Positions 47,201-59,200 of a DNA stretch of 64,000 nucleotides are shown piece after piece. The stretch spans positions 71,001 through 135,000 of the forward strand of contig JAXRKP010000217.1 of NCBI GenBank assembly GCA_037039925.1. The letters run 5' to 3'. The translations under genes were made by a program, and so were the position numbers. Under the pieces are notes generated by a model. The model was not told the DNA's origin and searched no databases. It saw only the letters and a program-made list of their open reading frames with translations. Position 1 is the first letter of the stretch. The number at the start of each line of letters is the position of its first letter. This stretch comes from Doris montereyensis (taxonomy: Eukaryota; Mollusca; Gastropoda; Nudibranchia; Dorididae).

Positions 47201-50200
47201 TCTGAAATCTGGCAAAGCTGGGCCTTACCTTGTGATCCTTTGGAAGACACTTAACATGCATTTTCTCCGCTCGACCCAGGTGCAAATGGGTACAAGCACT
47301 AACTTGGGGAGTAAAACTTGCGTCAGATTAGCGTCCAGTCCAGGAGGTGATTGTTATCATTTGTTCCGCACGCTATAGAAACCGGGAAATGCTCCAGCTC
47401 TATGGTCAATATTGGCTTTAAAAGGACTCAAGTTTAAAGAAAATTTCACAGCTGTTTTTATATGCAGTTTTGAGGGTCAGATGTTAACAAAACGTATGGC
47501 GTTCACCTCATACGCCAAATATTTGATTTGGGGGTTGAGTCCTAGTATGAGTGCAAATAGTTACCTGGATTCTATTTTGGGCTTAAACTACCATTTGATT
47601 CCAGGTAGGCTGGATCTAGCATTGAGTCCATTGTGAATGAGGCGTTTTGCTCCTACTGCCAATTTGTCTCATGATGCATTGCACGTTCTCCCAGATTGGT
47701 GGTAACGCTTTTGCGTGGCTGTTTTTTACTAGTGTTATTCATTATACAGTGACAGCAGAAGACGTACGCAATGACTTTAACACTTAAATGTTATCTATCT
47801 AAACATGTGAGTCAACATATATGACTAGATTTATTTAGATATACATCATAAAACTGTGGGAAAACAGTTGCTATGGCATCTTCGACATCCTATGCGTGTC
47901 ATTTCACAACTTGTTCTTGCCAGTGCCAGCCGGGAGAGCAGAACGCTAGATCTACTTATTCGTACTTGTATTTTCACCCTTTCGAACTTTAGAAATCTAG
48001 ATTGCTCAAGTCCGACTATCTTGTGTTGCCATAGAATCTAATTAATAGTTGAGATTTTTATATCACTCTTGTAGATAAATATGTTATATCTCCCTGTATA
48101 TAGATCTATTTACATTAGGTTCTAGCTCTGGATGAAGATGTTCTTCTGTCCAACAAATGAGTTGCAAAAATAGGACACGAAGAAAAAAAGAATCAATTTG
48201 AACTTGTAGTAAGGTTGACACATTTAATAATTTGTTAGAGAATTTGAGAATTGAAAACAGACTTCACAAAATACTAAATTAAATTTTATGAATATTGATC
48301 AAAATGTAAAACTACAGGAGCGTTTAGCTTGTTTCAGGTATTCCCGATTAGACCTCACGTAATTGGTCATGGTAACACTCTTGTAAAATTTCTATAATAC
48401 TTTCACATAGGCCGTGAGACTGCATCAATGTAACTCGGGGCAAACAAAGAAAATAGATAATATATTAATCTTGTTAAGTGCCAGTCAAGGACTACTGTAA
48501 GACTTAAATTAGTCCTTGGCGCCAGTCAATAAGTTATAAAAATATGAACACCTAGAATGTTATGTACTACTACTCTATCATTTCTAATTCTAGATCTAGT
48601 TTTTGTTATTATCATTACCGGTAGTCATCCTGCTCTTTCTCTTTCTTCTCTTATTATTATTAATAATAATCATCGCCACAAATGTTAGCATTATCATTTA
48701 CAGTGTTAGAATGATTATTAATAAGAGTAGAAATGGTAGCAGTAGTTATACTGCTTTTGTAATAACATTGTTATTTCTGAATAATGACGTGGGGTACTCA
48801 ACTGCCCTCGTATTTTACTATAATTAAATAAGGGCTTCAGGCGCCACACAAAAGAGTTACTACCAATCTGTTTCTGAAACAAGGGCAGATAATTTTGTGT
48901 GTTAAACGCTCCATTGGACAAAGGCTCACTTTTGACAATCATTAAGAGAGATCGCTTAGACATACACTGTTTTACTGTCTGAGCAAACCTTTACAGTATC
49001 GCCTCATCCCTAAAATCATTCTTTATGCTGGATTTTGGTAAATAAACAATGCGGAAAGACATAGAAATATGATCCAGTCATGTCTCTGTGATCCAAACAC
49101 CTCCGTTCCTACTAATTTGTCCGGATTATGGAGACATCCGGATTATTGAATCACCAGCCAAAGCGAGACATTATGAATTAGCGAAAGGCCTCAGAACTTA
49201 CAGTGATGTAGACCTAATAGACCTAATGCAGTTTATGGGGACACAAAGGATTAAGGTGGCTCTGATGGGCCATCTTTGGACTTGTTAGACTATCTCGAGC
49301 AGTTGAGTGTTTGGTTTATTGAAGCATAAACTCCATCTCTCTCTATTGTGGTAACTTGTTCCAAAATAAAGTGTTTGGATGCGGAACCTCAAATGTCTGG
49401 ATTATCTGGTGCACATACAGATGAAAAGAATCTGTCCCCCACTCATCTTTCTTTATTTTGGAGACATCCGGATTGCCGAAGTACGGACTATTGAGACACG
49501 ACTGTATATGATAAGAGGTTTGAAGAGATTGAATGAGGCGTTGTAGCTGAACTGTAGTGTTATGAACTGGTAGTCACGGCGGCACGGGTTCGAGCCCCAC
49601 GGCTGGCACAGGTGGGGTTTTTTCCCCCCACAACGTTGAAGTTTAAGGAAAGGAACTTCACTCTATTTTCTTCACTTGACTCTGGTGTGAATGAGTACCC
49701 AGCTATAGGTAGAGAAAGATCTTGTCAGAGTGGTACTACGAAAAGCCTGACAGGCTTGTGTACTGTTTTCTCCCCGAGAGTTGAGGGCTTTGAATGAAAT
49801 GGCCTGCTGGGGATAAATGATGTACAGTCGGTGAGCCTGCACTTGTGTGGGGATACAGACTATAAATCCATCTTTATCTCTATTTTTACTGGTAAATGTT
49901 TCAATTTCACAGACAATTTTATGTACAATCCCTCCCATAAGGCAGATTGGTCTCTTGTGTAGACCTGTCTGTAAGAAAGGATGGGTAAATAAAAGAGATG
50001 TTGTGGTCAGAATGTTTTGAGTCCTACACATAGAATTCAAACTATAGATCATTTCTTACATTGATCATAAATATTATGAGGTGCTGTAGCTACACCGCAG
50101 TGTTGCAAACTGGTAATCACAACGACACTGGTTCAAACTATATGGCTGTCACAGGTGGGGGTTTTCACAACGGTGTGCTCTTAGGAAAAGGTACTTCACT

Positions 50201-53200
50201 CTGCTTTCCTTACTTGACTCAGCTGTGAATGAGTACCCAGCTATAGGTAGAGAAAGATCTTGTCAGAGTGTTCATACGAAAAGCTTAACAGGCTTGTGCA
50301 CTGTATGTTCCCACTGGGAGTTTAGAAGGGCTTTGAATAAAATAACTTGTTGGGGATGAATGCAGTCGGTGAGCCTACGCTTGTGCTTGGGGATACAGAC
50401 TATAAATCCATCTTTATCCTTTAAGAGCTATAAATCCATCTTTATCTTTTAAGAGAAACTTAATGATTGTCAACTGAATATTTTTTATTCCTTACAGTTT
50501 TTTAAATTAATTTTTATTAGGGCTTTGGGTTATTACTTGTTTTGTTTCTGTGAGGGGAAAGGGTGGGGGTTTGGTTTTATTTTTGCTCTGTATTAATTTC
50601 TATGGGATGTATTGGATAGCAGCAAGGAGATCATTTTGTACAGTTTGTCTTTTTATCTTTTGTTTGAGAATCAAATCCTGTTCGGCCTGATGTTATTTAA
50701 GAAGATGTTACCGGGTAGAAAATATTTTGTATATGATGACTCATTAATGTTATTGAGATATTCTGCAGGTCTCATTTTGTTGTATGCTCATACTCAATTT
50801 CCTTTGCAGGGGAGAAGCCTTCTTTCACTATGCCTGTTTCCTAAGGCCCTCTGATGTCGAGCAGCCCCCCCCTACACGTCTCTTCTACAAGAATGAAGTT
50901 TTCCAGGCGTCAGTTGAAGACTGTGCTCTCATCAAGAACATTGTCGGCAAATGTTGTGTTCTCCATTTGAAGGATTATTGTTCTTGTAAGAAAAACAATC
51001 TAAGATGTCCATAGAATAAGTCTATTTTGCCTTTCTTGATGGGTTTAGTTTTGTAGATACATTCAGACTCTTGATTCTTCTATGCTCAACTAGGAGTATA
51101 GAATTTAATTTACTTTAGTTTTGAAACTTAAAGGATTCTGCATTGCATCTATTAAAAATAGAGAGGTCTGTCTTTATAGTTTATCTTGTAGCCAGAAGTT
51201 TGATAATGTGAGGACAGAAATTCTTTCCCTATTGGACTATGATTTATTTATAACAAGTTACCCAGTTTTTAAAACAAGAGACTGAGTCTCCTCTAGAGCT
51301 CCTCTGCAAACAGAGAATCATGTTTGTGTTATTCGAAGTAATCATAAGATGTAAATGAGATGGTTTGAAACAATGATTAGTCTTAATAAGGATTCCCTCC
51401 TTTGTTTTGTCGTTGGAAATCAGCTCGTCCCACGGAAACCTTAGAGCAAGACATTTTTGTGTGCGAGTCCAAGTACCAGGATACGGATAAATCCATCAAG
51501 AGACAGAAGTGTCTTAAGGTACGTACCATCAAACGATTGAAATGGACGGAGCTCTGAAATTAACCCTTTCGTGTTTACATTAAGTGGTGGCCATCTTGCT
51601 CTGTACGTTCAACTTCCTCTTCACTGTGGCAACCCGGTTTGTTTACATTTTTCTGACTCCCCATTAGCTGATCTTCACAAAAGAAAGCGGATCGGTCTGC
51701 ACTTTCGTCACTACCTTCAATTGGTTACATGAAGCTGCCCTGACCTTTAGTCGTGTATTCTATTCTCAATTTAAAACAATAGCATCATTGATGTGACCAA
51801 TTAGAGCTAAGGAAAAGAGGTGTGTCACTGTTCGGTTTCTGTCGGCTAGAACAATGTGGGCCTGTATTGACAGGTGTTGGTGTCTGTTGCTTTGAACTAT
51901 CAGCTGGGGTTTTGCACCTGTCGTCGTTTTTTTTGTCAGTTTAAACGCTAAAGGGGTTAAGTGAAGTGTTGAAAGAGATTTTGTGAAAAACTTCTACTTC
52001 AAGATCTTGATAATTTTTTGGAGGGTAATTGATACCAAGGGAGAATCTTTGTGAGAAAAGAAGGATGATTGTTATGAGATCAGATAGCATGAAAGTAGTT
52101 ATATTTGTGTGTATATGAGAGGGGAAAGGCATTGGGAAGGGGGGGGAGTGTACACTCTCAAACATGACTAAAGCCCAGATCATGTACTTAATTAGTCAAC
52201 GTCAAGGCAAATGTAACAAAGACAACATATATGTTTAATACAATCACTGTCTGTGATGGAATAGCTCATGAGGGGTCTATAATATGTAATTGATGGCTTG
52301 CAATTAAAACCTAGAGGAAAAAGAAGGAAATAAACTTACATGAAATTAGAGCTGGCTCTTATAAGAATGAGCAAATGGCAATGCTATGGTGCAATGGGGC
52401 TGGCCACACTAGCATATAGCTTCATCCATATTTCAAGCCATTTCATCTGGTAGCAGGGTCTCAGTTGCGGATATGAAAGATTGCATGAGAATGAAAATAT
52501 GTTTTGCGCTTGGGGTGTTTCACAGGGGGGGGGGGGGTTTGATCAAAATTCTTAGTTTCAAATGCTGTCAGCTCTCTTGAGTTACCCCTTTTTAATTTGG
52601 TCATGTTTTTTTTTATCTTTCTACAGAAATACACTTTGTCCCCTAAAGTTGTAGACGATGAAGTTTACTTCCTCAGGAAACCGATCATGTTGGAAAAGGT
52701 GAGTCTTTAAAAAAGTTGACTGGAGTTGGCTCCTTGTCCTTCCCTTTTCACTGTTTTCTTGTTTCTCTCTCTACCTTTTTGTATAAGTCGGCTACTTGGG
52801 ATTAAAGGGAGATAATGGAATTGAAAGTTATTGACTACTTGTTTACACTATAGATCTGTGGTACACTAGCGCATAGAAATGCATTAAACAAAAAATATTT
52901 TCGTTAAGTTTGTCTTTCTCTGTGTTCTTGTTTTTATTTTTATTTTAAAGATTTATTGATTTCTTGCTGTTGTTTTTTTATATTGAAGTACATATGTAAG
53001 AACTTATGTGTTGTGGGTTCAGGAACTCCTTTTTTAAAAATTTGAAGTACACACATAAGAACTTATATGTTGTGGTTCAGGAACTTCTATTTTTTAATTT
53101 GAAGTACATATGTAAGAACTTATATGTTGTGGTTCAGGAACTCCTATTTTTTTAATTTGAAGTACATACATAAGAACTTATATGTTGTGGTTCAGGAACT

Positions 53201-56200
53201 CCAAAATGAAGTTTCTAAAACATTTATGTGTATACATTATGTGAAAAAGCTATCGATTTTATTCTTATGAGTTTTGGGTTGTTTTTTTTAAAAGTGTGTT
53301 TCCTGTGCCACCACATGTAATATCTTTGAATCCAATCAATGTAATGCTGTGTGAAATTGTCTGAAAAGTATAAACTACGCTACTGCCTTCAGGAACCATC
53401 ACCTTTGCTCATGAAAGCATCCACGGAGGAAAACCTGTATGTTGACACAGAGGATTCTCAAGAGCTTGAGCCGGGAGGCGAGTAACGACAGCATGAGTGT
53501 GACCAACGACGTGCCAAGCCCAGCGCCAACCAAGTCAAGCAAGAAGGTCAGACGTTTGCTGTGTTTTGAATTATGTCTGTGTGGAAATGTCATGTATGAC
53601 CTTGTGGAGTCTAGCGTGTTCCTTACTACACAATGTGCCATGTCTTAGACTTAAATGATGGCTTTTGCTTGTTTCTCATGTTGAGATTAAAAAAAAAAAA
53701 AAATTGATGTGCTTTCTTTTGTTTTTGTGTTTCCCCATCCCTGACCCTTTGCTGGGATTGCCGTAGAATTAGACCTTGGCATAGATTCTATGAGTGTGCT
53801 TGCCCGTAGTAGATATAACTTATTTTATGTGGAGACGTATACGTCTATCAGATATTCAAGTGACTGTTAAATGGAAGTGGTGGGCTTAATGTGTCTTTAG
53901 ATCAGAAATCTTTTGTCATGGCTAGCTTTCTGTATACATCCATGTGTTCTCATTGTCATGCTGAATATTAAGAAAATAAAGGTAAAGAGAAAAAATCAGC
54001 AACAAACAGGAGTTACAATCCATAGTAATATCTATATGGAGAATAATGGGTAAAGCGTAATATGTCTGAAAGGATAAGAGTTTTAAGAGCAGGAACAATG
54101 ATAGGACATATTTCTAAGCTAAAATAGTGAACTTAAATTATGTACGTTTGTCAACTCTCACAGAAAACCCCCAACCCTCGGAGACAACCTAGTGGTTACA
54201 TCGTCTTTGCTGGGGAAATTCGAAAGCAAATTGTTGCAGACAATCCCAGCTGTTCGTTTGGAGACATTAGCAAGATTGTTGGCACTAAGGTATGTGTTTG
54301 GAAAAAAATGATCATTAAGTCCCTGCCCTGTGAATTGGTTCTTTAAACCCAATTTAGAATTTAAAAGTTTGATGTCAAGTCCTGGTCTGAAGGTCACAAA
54401 TTTTTCTTTGTAAATTAAACTGTCTTCCTTGTCTCTTTTCTTGACATCAGTGGAGAACTTTGTCGAAAAGGAGAAAAGGACGTATTTGAAGAAAAGGCAA
54501 AGAGGGTAGCGGAAGAAATGGCCGCCAAGCAGCAAGAGGCAGATAAAGCTCTGAACGACTCCATCCGGTCCCAAAGTCCCTGGTCGGATTACGGAGGTGA
54601 GTTCATCCGGTCATTGACATTTTTATCAAAGGCATGGGACTTCAAAACTTCTGTCCAGTGACCTATGAGAAGAGTAGACAGATTTTTTCCATTGGTGTTG
54701 TGCAGATTATGACAGTTTTGTTGTATTCATATGATTTGTGTTGCTTTTGAGCATTTCATAACCACCCCTTTATTTGTCTAGTTAGAATCCTTATTCCTTA
54801 TTAGTTGTTCGCCACCTCTATTTTTGTTTTGGCCTGACTATCTTACAGAAATGTAATTGAATTTGATGTTTTTTCTTCAGCATGGTAATTTTTATTAAAT
54901 TAATGAAAACATTAAAAAAAGGAAGAGGAATTTTCATGCGTTTTTGCGGTTCTTGATCGTTTCGATTTAGGTATGCTGCATTGAGCAGGTAGAGATAGTT
55001 TACAAATAATTGTGAGTGGCCTGGTTTAGAATATTTTAAAAATTTGTGTCTCGTTCAAAAGAACTCATAATCAGCATCATCAGAACATGTCTTTTTGAAG
55101 TCAATAATTGCCGTGGTTATACCTTTACTTCGGTTCTAGGGGGGGGGTGGCAGCGAATGGCGCGGCGTTGTTATGGTCAAATGTAGCGAATAGAAATAGG
55201 ACAGTTTTATAAGTCAGCAAATATTTACATGCCTCCACAAGCAGCCATTACACTTTTTTTTTTTTGGAATATTATTTGTTTTTTAGAAAAGAAAAGAAAA
55301 GAACCAAAGTTCAAATGAGATAAAGTTAAAGATGAAGACATTATATAAACTTGAATAATATAGTAATTGGTCTAAAACCCCACTTATAATAACTTCTTTT
55401 GTTTGTTGCGCTCATTGGTAAAAAATTTCATTGGAATGTAAGATGTGCTTTTTATTGGCTTTCTAGTTTGTTTTTTTTGTTACAGATTTTGCATGTATTT
55501 ATTTCAAAAAGGCCCGTTTTTTATATTGAAAACTTGTTTAGATTATGCATTGTTTTTTGAGTTTTCTTTTTTCTTTCTTTCTTTTAGTCTTTCAAGGGCA
55601 GCAACATAAAAATACTCAGTATGAGTTTGCTTATAGTGATAGACATATTGATGAATTGTAATGAACGGTATAATGAATTACTGTTTTCCTTGTACATCAT
55701 AATGAGTTGAATCAAGAGACCAAGTTTTGTCATATTTCAGAGATCGTAGTTGAATTATTTATTTATGATTCATTATTGAAATAATATCTCGATCACGTGA
55801 GGGATCAGACATTAGTCATGAGGCTTTTGACTTCTTTCAGTTCATTGGCTTTTATTTAAAGTTGAAATTTATGAGATGTGAAATGTTTTTTTCTACATGA
55901 AGAAAAGGAAGGTAAAAGAAAGTGATACATACACACTCATACATGCACACATATATATACACACATCCCTCCCCCTCGTTTTCCCCTAAAAAGCCTAACA
56001 ACCTAACAGGTGAAATTCAGTGGATCATGTTGAATTTTGAAATACCGTTTTGATTGCCAAATTTTTAGAATTTGTTTAGTTTATTGGATCAGATTATTGG
56101 GCTAGACAGAAATACAATGAATTGTTTTTTAAGACATATTTTAAAAAAATCTGTTCATAACTACTTTTGAAGAGATCATTTTCTTTATAATTCTCCTGTA

Positions 56201-59200
56201 AAGTTTGGTCCATGGTGTTTACATATTTTTGTCACAGCGGTAGCAATAACATTAGTTCTATTTCAAATCAAACATGAACTCTTTCCCTACTCGATGTAGA
56301 GCCCCTGATTGGTCACGCCTGGACACGCCCATTTTTATGAAAAGATGTCAATAAACAAAAAACTCAACAAAAATATTTGCTCAAACCTTGTAAAATGATT
56401 GAATTTTGTAACTAACACTTTTTAGACATGACCCGGAAGTAGTCTACAGTCATTAAATAAAAACCTGGCTTTATTGGCTTGAAATTCAGCCGTAACGAAT
56501 GGTGTGAGCCGCCTTTTCTGGTTCAAAGTAGAGTTTTCTGCTTGTTGATTCATTGAAAGCTAGCCAATAGGAGCATTTCTTCTACAGCTATTTCAAAAAA
56601 ACATCACATCATTTTATATTGCTGCCCTGGCAAAGATTTTCCTCTTTCTTCCTTTGTTTATTTTTAAAAAGTTTTAAAAATTATTTCTTTCTTTAATTCT
56701 TTTATTTTTATGAAGATTATTCATTTAATTTATTTTCCTGTTTTCTTTCTTATGAATTTATAGTTTGAATTCCTGTCTATGTCTTGAAGTGTTGAAAGAC
56801 AAAATGTTGAGAATGGTCCTGCTTAACCATATAGCTATCATTTCCCTCCTATATTTCTTTGTTTCCTTTTACTTTCATGTCAGTTATGTTGTAATTGATA
56901 TTAGATCAAATCTTTAGTTTCTATATATATAGTGGGCCATTGTTGAATGCTCCTATTATTTTGGCTTTAGTCATATAGCACCTTATGATTTATTCGTTGT
57001 ACGGCTGTGATCTTTTGTGCCTTTTTTTGTGTTTTTTGTCGACGTCCTGCCCATGCCCCACCCACCTTGCCTCACCCCCTTGCCAATGTGACCATGTACC
57101 TTAGCCGCCCCAAACTCCTCGAACCATCTGCCCCACCCGGTGGCCGAGTCGTATCATGGTTACCCACACGGTCATCCTCATCATCCACCAGGTAAGAAAT
57201 TCATGTGCTTTTAATATTGTGAAATGGTGGGCTGAGAAATGCTGTTGTTAGTATATTATATAGAGTTCTTTTCACGGATCGGAGCAAGAAACATCAAGTC
57301 ATTCCATTGATTTCTCAGTCGTCATGTAAAGAATGTTTTGAGATCACTGCATCTCATATACTGCCTTTTCCTTCCTCTGAGTATTTTGTTTGTTTATAAA
57401 AGTTTTATAGATGAAATATTATTTGTAATATTATCAGTTTTTGTGGCACTTTTTTTTTCTCTTTGCATTTTGTGCACTGTGTAGCCTTATTCTTCACAGT
57501 TTTTGGCATTTTCTTATCATTTTCTGGTTGCATTTCTGCCTACAATTGATGTGTATGCTGTTTTCCATTTTTCATGGTTTTGTGTGGATGATGATATCTG
57601 ATGTTTTCACACAATTACATTTTCCCCCGCTATTCGTCACATGGAGTTTTCTCTCTTAGAATTGAAGGATGTATTGCTCTATTTGATATATGTGTATGCA
57701 CATCATGCACGCAGTTTTTGTATGTTTACGTATGTATGTATATTTGTATGTATATATGTGTTTGTGTGTGTGTGTAGGGAGGTTGTACCACTCGTAGGTC
57801 CTATTTCTTTTCTTTTACGCTTTCACTTGTCTTTCATCTTGCTGTTTCCTCTGATTTCACCCTGAGATCACTGTGTATGGTAGATGTGGCAAATTTCAGT
57901 AAAAGAAGCAAAAAAATCTGTGTGTGCGTGTGTAAATATGAATGTAGGTCTGTATATCTTTATTTTGCCGCTTTTATTAATTTTATTCATACATGATTTT
58001 TATTGATTTATTTTTGCTTTGTTTTTTTGGTCTACTCATTCGTTATTTATTTTACAAATTATTGCCTTGCAAATAGAATGGTTAAATCTGTCAATAGGAA
58101 AACTTTGGATATGAAATAGTTTTGGGGGATAGGCTTTTGCCTTTCACAATGTTTTCAGTTTTCCAATTTGGCATGAATTCTCCCTTCTCGGGGAAGAAAA
58201 ATCAGGAAAGAAAAAAAGATAAAATTCCTGTACACTTCGATAAATTCTGACAATTTTGCATTTGCAACACGTCAAGGGATGCATTAAGGCAAATCTTTTT
58301 TATGACTGTGTTTTTATTCATGGCTTGTCTGGCCAACTCAGAATAATTATTTTGGTGTACAACACGCATCAAACATGGTGCACTAAAAAAAAAGAGGTTT
58401 TTCCACCATCAGCACCATGTTCTTTTAATTCTTTCACACGTCTCTCATCTCACGCTTTCCTATTCCTCCTGAGATCACCACATATGATGGACTGAATGAA
58501 TTCTAATGAAAGAGGCAAAACCTTACCTTGATTTTATTCTGAGATCACCACATATAGTCGACGGGGGTAAATTCTGATGAAACAAAGCGAATCATCACCG
58601 TATCCTAAGTCTGTTGAAATGATTTGGTGTCAATACTAGGACTAGCTGATGTGTTGTTGTAGATCTCATTCAACATCTGTCTTCAGCAGTGACATTGTTA
58701 CTTATATCTTCTTTCGCATGTAATTATGTGTAAACTGTAGGGTTTCTTCTCTTCTTACGGTTAAGTTTGTATGACGAATGGCTGGTACCGTGCTGCCATC
58801 ATTGAGTCAGCAAAACCCCCTTACCCCCGCTGTAGTTGTACTTATTTCCATTTTCTACTTCTTTTTTTGTCAGCATTGTGCTTTTTGTAAATCTGTTAAG
58901 ACGGTCACTGAATAATGATAGGCGCTTGACATTGTCACAACTAAGGTCTAGCTTTAGATCTAGGCCCACCTAGACTTTAAACAACACTTTTTATTTTGCT
59001 CTTTGCCCATTCATGAGTATAGACCTAGCTGCCTAGCTTTAGGTCTTCCTTTTTGCAGTAGGCCAGCTGAGGTCTACACCGAGTCGAGTGACATGACACT
59101 GTCAGTGATGAGACTTGATGGCCATGACCCGATGCATTTTCACTTGGGGGAACGTTCTGACTGTGGATGGGAAATTTAACAGGACAGCAAAGTAAATGAC

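Noticed and set aside
49672..50052. 126-codon minus-strand open frame
   Set aside because: It lies across SINE family C copy 2; the same peptide text (QAHRLYIIYP-like) appears in the other copies, so it is repeat-derived and not a gene.
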